Below the pieces are notes generated by a model. It was not told the DNA's origin. It worked only from the letters and a program-made list of their open reading frames with translations, and made no database searches. Positions 51,760 through 63,207 of a DNA stretch of 64,000 bases are shown here, piece by piece. This DNA comes from Ectobius pallidus (taxonomy: Eukaryota; Arthropoda; Insecta; Blattodea; Ectobiidae): the NCBI GenBank assembly GCA_964059195.1, contig CAXKWD010000006.1:175458825-175522824 (forward strand), in the 5' to 3' direction. Positions within the stretch are counted from its first letter, which is position 1. Each line of letters begins with the position of its first letter. The position numbers and the translations under genes are program-made.

Positions 51760-52400
51760 GCTGATTTTAGAATCACATGTTTACTAGGAATTTCTAAAGT
51801 TTTGTGTCATCTTCCCTGGAATTTATGTTATCAGTTCTTTGTCATTCACATTTTAAAGATGGATAATGTCAGAAAGTTTAATTCGTAAATAAAGCTATGA
51901 TTTCAAAGCAATAATTAACCAGCATTCATGATCTCAACAAAACACACGCGACCTCTGCATTGTTGTAAATAATTCTAGGGAGGCTTTGCTCTAGGCTATC
52001 CATGTTAAACATCATGATGAAAGGAACCAAAACCTTCTTTGCTATTTAGTAGTCTAATAGGCTATATAATTTTTTCCACGTGAGCGTTTTTAATTAATTT
52101 CCCGGCCATGCTATCCTTTGAGGAGGATGGTTATGTTTTTAAACATAAGAAAGACGAAAACGGTATTGTAGCGTCTTACATCCATTACAAAATTAATATT
52201 TATATTAAATTGAAAATAAAAGCATGTTTTTTAATAAGTAATTTAACTTATTAGGCCCTATTTCTATTTACAGAAACTGATACATGACGTGTTTACATTA
52301 GTTACGGGAGCTCGATCGCTGATTGGCTGCCCGGGAGTCAATCAAAATGCTTCGGAATTTCGGACAACGAATATTATATTATAATAGATGTGATCGTTTA
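51760..52400. other. no further gene; upstream region of the MST-HMG-like frame
   Basis: The first 100 bp would be the 5' region of the minus-strand gene. I see no clear TATA box. Beyond that the sequence is A+T-rich with no repeat identified. Confidence 0.4.
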
Positions 52401-52404
52401 TTAA

Positions 52405-53035
52405 AAGTTATTTCGGTACTGGGCAACCGATTTGGTCCAATATAAATAGGCTTCTTCCCATGGACGTTATAAAAGCGTATACCAAGTTTCATAAAAATGC
52501 GATAAAGCGTATTTGAGTTATGGCGCCTTTAAAATAGACACTAAATTGGGTTTTACTCCGGTACCGGTCAACTGATTTGGCTCAAATTCAATAGGCATGT
52601 ACTCAAGAAATTCATAAATTCGTATACCAAGTTTCATGAAAATCCGATAAAGCAAATTTGAGTTATTCGCGCCTTTGTGATATATTACCATAAAAATGCA
52701 CTAAATTGGGCATTATTCCGATACCGGCCAACCGATTAGGTCCATTATCAAAATACTTCTTCCCATGGAAATTATAAAAGCGTATACCAAGTTTCATAAA
52801 AATGCGATAAAGCGTATTTGAGTTATGGCGCCTTTAAAATAGACACTAAATTGGGTTTTACTCCGATACCTTTCAACCGATTTGGTCCAATATCAATAGG
52901 CTTTTTCACATGGACGTTATAAATGCGTATACCAAGTTTCATAAAAATACGATAAAACGTATTTGAGTTATCGCGCGTAGAGGCACACGGACGGACGGAC
53001 AGACGGACGGACGGACAAACATTTTAAATGTCATT
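52405..53035 (+). repeat. R1 copy, tandem modules and microsatellite
   Basis: Four modules, each with CAACCGATTTGGTCCAAT, TACCAAGTTTCATAAAAATG and AAAGCGTATTTGAGTTATGG variants, end in CACACGGACGGACGGACAGA. The left half of R1, including its terminal inverted repeat, is missing. Confidence 0.65.
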
Positions 53036-53039
53036 ATAG

Positions 53040-53420
53040 GCTCGTTGTATAACGTGCTATTTTAAAATAGCTTCATCACTATGGCGAGTTAAAAAGATAG
53101 TCAATTCGCTGGTTTGGCTGCACATGAGGAAATATCGGCTCCTCCATGAGCACGCGTGATGTAACTCCTCGAATCCGCCAAACTGTGGCGTAGAAAGTAA
53201 GAGTCACAATACATGTTACGTCATGATCAGCTGATCACGAATCCTCACGGCCCTCTGTTATTAACATATACCTACAACAATGAAAATGGCACAGGTCACG
53301 TTCAGAGCAGACTGTCAGCTGTTACCCTACTAACATCTAGTTCGAAGATAGAAGGAAGTCACTTTTATTACGATCAGGTTCCAAATTAGAGCCAAGAAGT
53401 TTTCCAATCGACATCAGTAA
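53040..53420. other. no gene recognised
   Basis: Unique-looking sequence with moderate GC. A short palindrome ATGATCAGCTGATCA lies at about 53223. No frame of note. Confidence 0.4.
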
Positions 53421-53424
53421 CTGT

Positions 53425-53800
53425 ACTGTAATAGTATATTGCGATACAAGTGCCGTAAGCGGTGCATACGGATCGAGGAAAGATCGGATCCGTTATGCGC
53501 TTACGGCACGAGTACTGCATGCTATTTTTTGCACGATGAATATTTATATCAATTTATTTAGATTAATTGAGAAATTAGCTGAAAATATTAAGTATATACA
53601 CTATTGAGGATGGATGTTATATTTCAGAAATTGATTCGCATGTGTTTGTTGTTATGGGAACCGAATATTTGTCCTGGGGGGCCTTGTCCATAAAGGCTTG
53701 TATTATGATGAGTGCTTTAAGTAAATTCTTACCGCACGGAAACTCTTACCGCACGGAAAATTGTTTTGTTTCCATAACAAATGTCAACGGAAATGTCAAC
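53425..53800 (+). mobile_element. hairpin-cored repeat, copy 2
   Basis: Flanks align with copy 1 (31915-32340, inverted). The core here is a different hairpin: GTGCCGTAAGCGGTGCATAC (from 53450) pairs with GTTATGCGCTTACGGCAC (to 53509) around a short loop. At 53729-53757 a TCTTACCGCACGGAAA unit is doubled, corresponding in position to the doubled 37-bp unit in copy 1. No coding region; the frame at 53642 crosses the repeat. Confidence 0.5.
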
Positions 53801-53995
53801 TCCAAGCCTAAATTAGAGCCACTGGACAAAATTTCTCGGCCCTTTCACGTCCAAGCAATACTTAGTTTCCAGAGGGGGGCTTACCACCTGTCCCTCTACC
53901 CTCTCTCGGAAAATAAGCATATCAAAATTAGTATAGGTAATGAAACCTCCATTGGAGGCCCCTTCGCCCCACCTGGGGATCATAGGGTACCAGAC
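53800..53995 (-). repeat. inverted copy of the 229-bp unit
   Basis: GCCTAAATTAGAGCCACTGG to GGGCTTACCACCTGTCCCTC and GGAGGCCCCTTCGCCCCACC is the inverse of the units at 17521-17945. Confidence 0.6.
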
Positions 53996-54002
53996 AAGAA
54001 TA

Positions 54003-54690
54003 ATAAAATCAGGTAATCTGATGTACAAAGTGACAGAATGCTTTTGTTTAATCAGTTATAATTCCAATTATCATATGCAGAAAATATAAAAAAAAAATTG
54101 ATTTCCCAGTTAGACTCCAGATCGATTTATTAAGCAAGGCTTACGGAAGAACAAAGGTCTAGTATTTTTTTATCAGATTAAAAACGTCCACCATCAGCAG
54201 AGCTCTACAGATTTGCGATATCTTGACAATCCCACACTCAATATTTTTTTAAAAATGTCAAATTAGCCTGCTATGAGATGTGAACCAGGTACCTCCAGAA
54301 TGATAGTCCAAGAAGTTACCATCTCCCCATCTTGCTCAGTTTAACGCCTACTTTCATAAGCATATGTAAAGGAATAGTGTTATTTGTCATAGCTAACTGT
54401 ATTGCAATTTCCAAAGCTGTATATGAACACTATAAAATCTAATATATTACCATAAAATAGACACTAAATTGGTCATTACTACGGTGCCGGTCAACCGATT
54501 TGGTCCAAAATCAATAGGGTTGTTCCCATGGACGGTATAAATGTGTATACCAGGTTTCATGAAAATCCGATAAAGTATATTTGAGTTATCGCGCGTACAG
54601 ACATACGAACAGACGAACGGACGGACAGACATTTTCCCGTCCCCACACAATCTTATAAAGTACCATACTGGTACTTAATAATAATAATAA
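54003..54690 (+). repeat. R1 copy with decayed tRNA-like insert
   Basis: AAATCAGGTAATCTGATGTA, AAGTGACAGAATGC and AAAGGTCTAGTATTTTTT, then the tRNA-like segment (GTGAACCAGGTACCTCCAGA, GTTACCATCTCCCCATCTTG) and one CGGTCAACCGATTTGGTCC module. It ends in ACGGACGGACAGACA and CATACTGGTACTTAATAATA. Only one module is present. Confidence 0.65.
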
Positions 54691-55575
54691 CAATAACAAC
54701 AACAATAATGTTTTCGTGTCGTCTCCATACTTCTTGTATTCTAAAATATTTAATTCCTCTAACATCGCACCACAAAGAAATGCTAATACCATTAGAGAAT
54801 GTACTCAAATCCTTTCTTTCAACAAACGGTTTCTATAATATAAACTATCTTTTTTCTTTGTAAATTTGTATATTTCTACACTAAATTCATATGTTAGAAA
54901 GTTAATTTTCAATGTACAGCTAAACATGTAAATGTAAAATATGCTGTGTGATTCAAGTAAAATTAACTAATTGATTAATAACAAAGACAGTAAAAATAAT
55001 AGTATTAATAATAACCAGGAAACAATAATAAAATATTAATTTCTAATATTTATTAAGTTTCTTCGTCTTTGTAAAAATGCTAATTCTGTGTATTTTCGTT
55101 CCAGGTGAGATTCGAACCATTTGAAGATACATGAGGTGAACAGAAAGGTAATATAACCGGTTAAAACCTAACCAATCACAGATTGTTAGGGATCCATAAC
55201 AATCCTATCACATAGAAAGGTCATTGGGAATATAAGTCTTAAAAAAGGAAACAGGTTTCTATTAATTTCGGGTATTATATCGTCACAGACACACATAGAT
55301 ATGTTTCTCAAAAGAGTATTTATATTAAGGGGACTTCAGAAAACTGAAATCTGTGTATTGAATAGGCCTAACACCCATAGTACCTACGGCACGGGTAGAG
55401 GAAGGAAAAATTTGGCCAAAATTAATAGATGACTGGAATTTAATTTTTTAGACAGCTTGCATTAAAAACAGAACTTCTATCACAAGACACACGAAGTACA
55501 AGTTACAATAGTGCTTTAAAATTCCATTGTAACCAACTTGGGGTTCAAAATGACACAAAAATTCCCTTTTAGTTT
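54691..55575. other. no gene recognised
   Basis: A+T-rich sequence. CACCCATAGTACCTACGGCA at about 55370 is shared with the 25480 repeat. No convincing frame. Confidence 0.4.
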
Positions 55576-56454
55576 AGCATCTCTATATATATAAAAGGCT
55601 TTGTCCTGACTGACTGAATGAATGACTGACTGACTGATTGACTGAATGACAGGAATCAACGTACAGCCTAAACTATAACAGGTAGAGACTTGGAATTTTG
55701 ACAGTACCTTCGTTTCATAATGTAGGCGCTCACTAAGAAAGGATTTTGAAAAATTCTGATTCTAAATGCCAAAAATTAAATGTTTTAGAAAATACTTAAT
55801 CCCTTTTTACATAGAATTATCAATTCCAAATCACAGAATATATTGTTGCCAAAAATATGGTATCAGGTGGGCTTGGAAGAAAACAATTGAAATGCACTTT
55901 TGACAAATAAGAGAAGTTATCAAAATAATTCATGTTATAAATAAATATTACAGAATGAAATCCACTAAAATAATGGAATCACATAACTTTCTCTACCCTG
56001 GACATAGAGAAAACAAAACGAGGTATGGTAATGTCACAGCCCGGCAATCTGGGTCACGGCGGTGAAGCCTAGCCTTGCGCTATGCCGCCATCTTGCCTCA
56101 CCTGAAGACACCCATTGAACTACACGTAATTCAATGGGAAACTATCACGAGAACTTAGATTAAAGTCTATTTTCAAAATTTTCTATTGGAAATCTTGTAT
56201 CCACTAGTGAACATACTGAAACCACATTGAAAAAGCACGTCCTCTTCCTATTTTTCTCAAGTATTGGTTCCTATTACTTGCTAAAAATTAGGTTTTTGAT
56301 GTGGAACTTCTTTAGCCGCGGTAGGTTTAAATCGAGAGCTTGCGTTACGGACAAAATCGTCACGAAATTAGTGTTATGCTCAAAATTGTCGCGAAATTAG
56401 TTTGGTGTGACGGAACGGACTGCAAAGAAAACAATCAACTCAATAATTAGGCTT

Positions 56455-56825
56455 ATCCAAAATTTAAAAAATCCAAAATTTAAAATATAAAAAAAATTAA
56501 ATAAAAAATCCAAAATCCAAAATTTTAAACTGTCTAAAATTCCGAAATTAAAAAATAAAAATAAATTAAAATATGAAAATTAAAAACACAAAAATTAAAA
56601 TATTCAAAGATCCAAAATTTAGAAAATCCAAATTTTAAAAAATAATCCAAAGTAAACAAATCCAAATATCCAAAATTTAAAAAATAAAAATATAAAATTT
56701 AAAAAATTCCAAATATAAAAAATCCTGAAATCCAAAATTTAAAATATCCAAAACAATAAAAAATTCAGAGATCCAAAATAGAAAAATCCAAAATTTAAAA
56801 AATTCCAAAATTAAAAATTAAAAAA
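56455..56825. repeat. A/T-rich minisatellite, TCCAAAATTTAAAA units
   Basis: Irregular repeats of AAAATCCAAAATTTAAAA fill 370 bp on the plus strand. They show strong purine/pyrimidine asymmetry (A and C rich, few G). No frame. Confidence 0.8.
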
Positions 56826-57115
56826 TTGTCAGCATAGTAAGCCAGCAAGAGAAGAACATCAATACTATTAATAAACTACAGTATTGCTCAATTACAACAC
56901 GCATAGTGAAATGACAGGATTAAATTAAATAAGGGCATTATTTTATTAAGACAATATTTTAGATAACTTCCATTCCATTGATCAAAGGAATCAGTATATG
57001 GGTCATTCTTCAAATACGGGAGAATTTGGAGTGTCTGAAATCAAAATTTTTTAGTTTGTTTTTAAAATCTAAAAAAAGTACTAAAATACTTCAGGGGTTT
57101 CTTGATAGTAATAAG

Positions 57116-57824
57116 TAGACTTCGGATTTTAGGTAAAAACCTATTTTAATCCTTAAGTGATATATGGACGAAAACTTGTATATGCAGGTTTCATAAGTGA
57201 CTATGCCTAAAACTGATACTTTTATAGGACCTAAAACAGCCTATTTTTACGTTAGAGCCTAATATTGCCTTTTTGCTTGTTTTTCCTTTAAAGCTCAAAA
57301 TAAGTTATTTTTTGGGTTCTAGCATTTATTTTTAGTTCGTACTAAAATTTTAGCTCGGAATGTGCAGTACATGACACATTTGTGACGTGGTTAAATAATA
57401 AGGAATGTTTCGTCTTCAGTAGAAAAATTCCTTGGAGTTCCCAAGAAAATGTAGTATTTTCTCCCGACTCCCACATCCAGTAACAAAAAAAAAAAACAAC
57501 AAAAAAACTTAGTTCTCTGAATCACTGAGGGATACAAGGCTTGCGTAGCTTCTGGGCGCAGGGATTTTCACTGTTGTGGTAATAATACAGGTCTATATAA
57601 TTCTGTGAACCATAGGCCTATATCTGTGTTTTATCTTGATTATTGATTAATGGTGACTTCAATAAATATAATATTCTGCATTGCAATGAGATATTTCAGA
57701 AAATTGGCAACTTAACGATTTTATAAGAGACTATTTTACGATTTTTAGAACCTATTTCCAATTTTTAGAGCCTATTTTAGGTACCTAAAACAGCATTTTT
57801 AGCAACCTAAAAGTCCGAAGTCTG
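57116..57824 (+). mobile_element. hAT-B non-autonomous element, complete, nested
   Basis: TAGACTTCGGATTTTAGG and CCTAAAAGTCCGAAGTCTG ends, 709 bp. Flanks are perfect GTAATAAG duplications (57108-57115 and 57825-57832). It is inserted about 14 bp beyond the stop of the THAP-like frame, inside the 2.1-kb element. It is non-coding. Confidence 0.9.
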
Positions 57825-57845
57825 GTAATAAGACACCAGCAGAGC

Positions 57846-58037
57846 TTAAATGTTTATATATTTAACGTGTTCCTTTCCTTGTTTCTTTCTGTCGTAGTAT
57901 GAAAAATTACACCCGAATACCACACAGGTATTCACCATTTTAGAAAAAGTATTTATACTCGTCAGTCCAATTGCATTATTAGCTAAAATGCTAAAATTCA
58001 CATCGCTGTAACGCTCTTGTGGCTTGTACTCGATCAC
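57846..58037 (-). CDS. THAP-like N-terminus (P-element-like transposase start?), 63 residues
   Basis: From the internal Met at 57938 the frame reads MVNTCVVFGCNFSYYDRKKQ then GKEHV. Met-Val-x-x-C-V-V-x-G-C is how many THAP domains begin (C-x4-C, the first half of their C2CH zinc site). The second half (W, P, C-x2-H) is not present before the stop at 57846, so the domain is incomplete or continues after a splice. TATAAATAC lies at 57957-57949, just upstream of this Met. THAP domains occur in P-element transposases and cellular regulators, and position near an element end favours a transposase. Confidence 0.4.
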   Translation of the reverse strand: MIEYKPQERYSDVNFSILANNAIGLTSINTFSKMVNTCVVFGCNFSYYDRKKQGKEHVKYINI

Positions 58038-58524
58038 CTGCTACAGTGTAGTAATATGGCGGTCCGTGCATCAACGTGGCTTCACTGCCGCCAATAGTAC
58101 AGCATACGCCATTGCCGATCTATCTCTATATATCTGTGGGTAATGTGTATATTATTATATTATATCGCAGGTTTTTGGAGAGAAAAGTATGAAGGCTTTA
58201 TGGTAACATAAGAGTGGGAAATTTCCCGCCTCGATATTACAATTTTATGTTACAGGAATTTCTGTTTCTTCTTATTTAAACCTCTACCAGGCTTGCTGTG
58301 CACTGTACAAGCGATGGGATGCAAAATTCTAGATCCTCTATGAGCCATAAAAAACTATATCAAGCGTTTCCTGAGGGAATAGTTTGAGTGTGATAAGTCG
58401 TTCTTCCTATTTCAAATTATAAATGCCTATATAAGGACCTAGAATTTAAAATTGAAAATCCTTCATAAGTTAATTTCCAATTACAAAATACAAAACCCGG
58501 GCGACGCCGGGTCTTTTAAGCTAA

Positions 58525-59500
58525 TATTTCCATATGATTACTCAATAGACTCAGATAAAAGTTGGATAAATGTTAAAAATCATTACGCCTTTTTAAATGT
58601 TAAGTTTCTCACGGAGGTCGCAAAAATAGTCATACTTGGTGGTACGACTAAACTCGTATGTTGGCAGCAGCGTCCTACAAAATCAATAACCTCTGTCTGC
58701 GCATGTGCATATATTTATGCGGCGGTAGAAAGGGCAGCTCGAGACTGCAATATGGCTCCACGGTGCGTAATTCACTAGAATAAATCTAATATTTATTATT
58801 TTATAAGTCTTAACTGCTGTCTACAAAATAGTGTATGATACGCATCGCAAGAATGCAAAATAACGCTTTAGCGGACGAATCTAGTATAGCGGCCGAGGCG
58901 TAAGCCAAGGCAGAAATACTGGATGGGTCCGCTAAATCTTTTGCGTACGTGGTGCATACAGTATTTTTAGTAAAAGCTCCCTAAATTGTATGAAATGAAA
59001 CAAAAATACCGTATAATTAATTATAAAAGGCATACTCAACCATACGTTGACGCCATATTCTCACAGCCACCTGAATCCTATGTTATGGACCATTGCGAAA
59101 TGCGGATGTAGATGGCAGTGCGGGTTTCTTATGAATAATATAGCTATGTTGGCTTAGGCCTATATTTTTTGTTATATTATTATGTGTTTTGTAAAAAAAG
59201 CTGGTAAAGTTTCTGATCAACGTAAAGAAACAATATTGCCTTATGGTCAAGTAATTTGTTTGAAACCCTGTTCCGGTTGGTATGACTGGTCACTGCCATC
59301 TGGATTTTTCAGTTGCCATGACGACTTTGCCCCGGTAAAAATTACTTTACCGTCCTAGGCTGGTAAAGTGCTACTTTTCGGCGTGTTAACAGTCCGACAA
59401 TTAGCTGTTTTGCGGAGCGTGTACTAAAAACTGATTTTATTTTGCTCATTTCACAAACATAATATACTCGCAAAATTAAATATTTTACCACTTGTATCAC
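58525..59500. other. no firm gene; hairpin region at about 58838-58976
   Basis: ATGATACGCATCGCAAGAAT...TAACGCTTTAGCGGAC faces GTCCGCTAAATCTTTTGCGT...GTGGTGCAT, a broad imperfect palindrome that may be a third member of the hairpin-cored family. Near 59325-59375 the motif GGTAAAAATTACTTTACC and TGGTAAAGTGCTAC resembles the CGGTAAAGTAACTTT segment of copy 1. The 58452-58778 frame starts within R3 and is not supported. Confidence 0.35.
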
Positions 59501-59503
59501 AAG

Positions 59504-60230
59504 CAGGGCCCGGATTCTGATGACCTAAAATTGTTTGAAAAATGACCTATAAAATGACCCGAAATTTTAAACAAAATGACTTAATAATAATAAAAAATGA
59601 TCTAAAAACTGATATTTTACTTACAAAAAATTATTATTGTACACACAAAGTTATATAATAGTTCGTACATAATTGTAAAAACTGTAAATAACTGTGATGT
59701 TGTGAATGTTCTATTCTCACGGAAATTTATACTGGCACTGAGGAACTGGCGAGTCAAAATTCGGCATTTCATTTTGTGGACTGCCGGATTATATCGTTGT
59801 TTATTGAGGATAAACAGTAGTAGGTGCCAAGTCAATCTAATAACAGTAGTAATATAGGCCTAATTCAAAATTTTGGCGTTTCTTTTATTCTCATTTCCGA
59901 CTGAGACATGACAACACTTCAACACTGAGTGTGTCCTTCTTGCATTAAACAAACAACACATCAAAGACAGCACCGCTAGCGACGAAAAAACGTTAACACA
60001 CTCAATGTAAATACATGAAAATAACTAAATAAGGAAGCAAATGACACAAAAATGACATAATAATGACCTAAATTCGAAGTAAATGCCCTAAATATATAAA
60101 ATTGCAAAAAATGACCTAATAAAAATATAATTCTATAATCTAGAGGCCATGATTAGGATTTATCCATAAGTTGGCAATGTCTATGCAGCATCAATAAAAA
60201 AGATGACATGTCATTAGAATCCGGGCCCTG
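59504..60230. mobile_element. hAT-A non-autonomous element, complete
   Basis: CAGGGCCCGGATTCTGATGA and inverse ends, 727 bp. Flanks ATCACAAG (59496-59503) and ATCATAAG (60231-60238) match 7 of 8. It closely matches 2509-3231. The minus frame at 59617-59835 parallels the one at 2552-2827, but the shared protein is interrupted, so it is likely a former transposase-flank remnant or chance. Confidence 0.85.
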
Positions 60231-60371
60231 ATCATAAGTAATAATTTTTTAGATTTTCAAAAGAGTAAACAGTGTAGATTACGAGCTATTTAGGGTCTAC
60301 TTGAAATGGACAAAAAAGAAGAAAGTATCCATTGTTTACGAAAGCATATTTGCTAAAGGAAGACACGCAGG

Positions 60372-60602
60372 ATGGCTAAGTCAATATGCCGCATATTTTG
60401 TGTAAATATGAAGAGTGAGTTGTGGAAGCAACTGAAAAATAGTTTGGCTTCTGACATTTCGCACAGTTCCAAGGATAGCATTCGCTATTTGCATAGCCAA
60501 CAAGTTACATTCCACAGCCACCTAGATAACATGTTCGGAGAAATCCACCATTACAATATTCCTCAAGCCATTCGTACAACTATGATATCAACTTTACCTT
60601 AA
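60372..60602 (+). CDS. unrecognised 76-residue frame
   Basis: Starts MAKSICRIFCVNMKSELWKQ and ends QAIRTTMISTLP and a stop. It has coding-like composition, lies in unique sequence between hAT-A and R1, and is preceded by an in-frame stop about 15 bp before the Met. No domain is recognised. It may be an exon or a relic. Confidence 0.2.
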   Translation: MAKSICRIFCVNMKSELWKQLKNSLASDISHSSKDSIRYLHSQQVTFHSHLDNMFGEIHHYNIPQAIRTTMISTLP

Positions 60603-60721
60603 ACAACTGTTGTTCTTGGTAATTTCTTGACTTTTTCGAGCGTGGTGCTACTATTTCTTGCACACATGATTATCATAATGATGATGATGATGTTAATAAT
60701 AATAATAACTATAGTTTAAAT

Positions 60722-61340
60722 TCAGGTAAACTGATGTAACAAAGGGACGGAATGCTTTTGTTTAATCACTGATAATTGCTATTTTTGTAATCGATTTTAG
60801 ATACCCAAATCTATTCATTAAGCAGGGCTTACGAAGAATAAAGGTCTAGTTTGCTAAGCATATGTGAAGGAATAATATGTGAGTAGTGTTATTTGTCATA
60901 GCTAGCTGTATTGCAACTTCCAAAGCCGTATACGAACACTGTAAAACAATATGTTGCCATTAAATAGGCGCTAAATTGAGCATTACTCCGGTACCGGTGA
61001 ACCGATTTGGTCCAATATCAATAGGCTTCTTTCCATGAACGTTAGAAATGCGTATACCAAGTTTCATGAAAATCCGATAAAGCGTATTTGAGTTATCGGG
61101 CCTTTCTAATATATTACATTAAAATGGGTACAGTACTAAATTGGGCATTACTCTGGTACTGGTCAACCTATTTGGTCCAATATCATAAGCTTCTTCCTAT
61201 GGATGTTATACATATGTATACCAAGTTTCATGAAAACCCGACAAAGCGTATTTGAGTTATGGCACGTACAGACAGGCAGACAGACGGACAGACATTTTCT
61301 CGTCCCCCATACAATCTCATAAAGTAGCTAACTGGCATTC
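60722..61340 (+). repeat. R1 copy lacking the tRNA-like insert
   Basis: TTCAGGTAAACTGATGTAAC, AAGGTCTAGTTTGCTAAGCA (an uninterrupted target site), two CGGTACCGGTGAACCGATTT-type modules, and an ACAGACAGACGGACAGACA microsatellite. It ends ACTGGCATTCAATAATAAT and runs directly into (AAT)n. Confidence 0.7.

Positions 61341-61423
<83 letters not shown>
61341..61423. repeat. (AAT)n microsatellite, 83 bp
   Basis: About 27 AAT units at the end of the R1 copy. R1 copies at 54003 and 47868 also end in AATAATAAT or AATAAAA, so this run is probably the expanded tail of R1. Confidence 0.95.
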
Positions 61424-61424
<1 letters not shown>

Positions 61425-61599
61425 GAAAAGAAGAAACATAATTACACATTTAAAACAAGGAATAGCACAATAAATTTATACAAACATCTGACTACGTTGT
61501 AGTCTAGGCCTTCTGTATTCAGTATCAGGAATGGAATAAGTCTAGTGAGGCCGTGGTCTGTAGCCTCCAATCTTCTCAGGAAACATTCATAGGCCTAAA

Positions 61600-62150
61600 C
61601 TAAATTATTAATAATTAATGAAACAGCTAAAAATCCGCAGTATGGAAAAATCGACCTCAGATTAGAGTTCCCTTGCCCAGAAAACCCCTGCATAGTGAGT
61701 TCCGTCCAAAACATTCAGTGTTTGCCCATTTAAGCCCATATTCATTATCCCTCTTCCGTCTAAGTTGAAAATTCCAGATGTCTGCGTGCCTTGACATTAT
61801 AAACAAATGAATCGACCAGGGTGGGCTTACAAAATGAAGGGATTATTTTACTTCGAAATTATGGCAAAAAAGGCAAAGCCACTTGCAATTGATTTGGCAA
61901 ATGAAATGTATTACTGAAAACTGATGCTTCGAAAATGCAAAAAATTTACATTTTCTGCCCGTTTTTCACTCATAATTCGCGAACGAAAGCGAAAATTAAA
62001 ATCTGGCTTCGAGGTGCATTCGCCCACCCTTTAGTCCATCCATGTTTAAAATTTCAGATCTCTGTGCTCAGTAGATTTCGCTGGGCATTCCGCACAGACA
62101 GACAGACAGACAGACAGAAAGACAAACGCTTCCTTAATATAACATACATT
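61600..62150 (+). repeat. R2 copy, partial
   Basis: CGACCTCAGATTAGAGTTCC, CAGAAAACCCCTGCATAGTG and GTTTTTCACTCATAATTCGC, ending CAGATCTCTGTGCTCAGTAG and an ACAGACAGACAGACAGACA run. The R2 start is missing. Confidence 0.65.
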
Positions 62151-62566
62151 TCCACTTTAAGTTGATTTAGGAGTGAGCTCATGTTATTAAACGTGCCTTC
62201 TTTCAGGGCGATATATTTAGCGCATCTGGAAAACGTAGTTAAAATGAAATAACAGACCATTAAGAACTGATCCGATATCTCAAAGTGTGCCCTTGAGGTG
62301 CCTATGGAAGTCAATAACAGGCAGAAAATTGAGAACATTGATAAAGTGGCTAGATATGGAGTCAATACAAGACCAAAACAATTCAGTTTATGACATCTGG
62401 ATGTCAACACGGAGAGCGATTAAATATACACTAACCCGGGTTAACATGTTAACTCTTTCTTGTGGCCCCTGTTATTACTTCCTCTGTCCGTACCACAAGT
62501 GTTTTGAGGTCACCTGAATCCAAAAATACTATTTTCAGAAACAGGAGTTCAACATCATCAATTACT
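62151..62566. other. no gene recognised
   Basis: Frames on both strands (62054-62410 minus and 62287-62517 plus) overlap one another and partly the R2 end. I cannot support either. Confidence 0.35.
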
Positions 62567-63207
62567 AGCATGTGCCCGCGGCTTCGCCCGCGATAATTAT
62601 TTCAAAAATTAAAAATTAAGAGCATAATAGTTAAATCATTATATTTATTAACACCTAAATCACGTGGACAACATACCACGATTAGATAGTGTCGCCTGGT
62701 AAAAGCGACCTCAGATTCGAGTTCCTTGGCCCAGAAAACCCCTGTATAGTGAGTTTCGTCCAAATAAAACAACGTTTGACCATATTTAGGCCTATATTGA
62801 TTATCCCTCTTCGGTGTAGGCTGAAAATTTCAGATATCTGCGTGCCTTGACATTATAAACAAATGAATCGACCAGCGTGAGCTTACAACATTCAAGCGAT
62901 CGCGATGGTTTTATGTCCAAGATATGACAAAAAATAGCCAAAGCCAACTGTAATTGATTTGACATTGAAATGTATTACTCAAAACCGATGCTCCGAAAAC
63001 GCAAAAAATGCACGTTTTCTGCCCGTTTTTCACTCATAACTCACGAACGAAAGCGAAATTTGAAATTCCGGCTTCGAGGTGCATTTCCCGACCCTTCAGT
63101 CCACCGTTGTTTAAAATTTCAGATCTCTGCGTTGAGTAGATTTCTCTGGGCATCGCGAACAGACAGACAGACCCAAAGACAGACACTTCCTTTTATTAGT
63201 ATAGATT
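62567..63207 (+). repeat. R2 repeat, reference copy
   Basis: CTAGCATGTGCCCGCGGCTT, TCGCCCGCGATAATTATTTC, TGAATCGACCAGCGTGAGCT, TTCACTCATAACTCACGAAC and CAGATCTCTGCGTTGAGTAG, ending in GACAGACAGACCCAAAGACA and TTCCTTTTATTAGTATAGAT. It has all R2 segments, about 640 bp. The frame at 62970-63359 starts in it. Confidence 0.7.

Larger units (their letters stand above)
56035..58138 (-). mobile_element. 2.1-kb element with degenerate ends, 8-bp duplication and THAP-like start
   Basis: Flanked by identical GGTAATGT (56027-56034 and 58139-58146). Both ends begin CACAG, and a sub-terminal region is shared in inverse: CGGCAAT, GGCGG, GTGAAGCC and CCGCCAT in the same order over about 70-90 bp. Read from the right end, it has a TATAAATAC box and a THAP-like N-terminus (57846-58037). 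The 8-bp duplication plus a THAP domain point to the P-element superfamily. The rest is decayed: an A/T-rich minisatellite and a nested hAT-B. Confidence 0.5.
55582..58523 (-). repeat. R3 copy split by a 2.1-kb P-element-like insertion
   Basis: TCTATATATATAAAAGGCTT to GAGGTATGGTAATGT (55582-56034) is followed, after the insertion, by GTTTTTGGAGAGAAAAGTAT to CCCGGGCGACGCCGGGTC (about 58170-58523). The intact R3 at 32962-33772 shows the same order with only a GGTAATAGG join between the halves. Confidence 0.75.

Noticed and set aside
51237..51764. Plus-strand frames over the MST-HMG-like gene
   Set aside because: They lie opposite a longer frame with clear internal repeats and have no recognisable pattern; treated as shadows.
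61252..61473. Poly-isoleucine frame
   Set aside because: Translation of the (AAT)n microsatellite.
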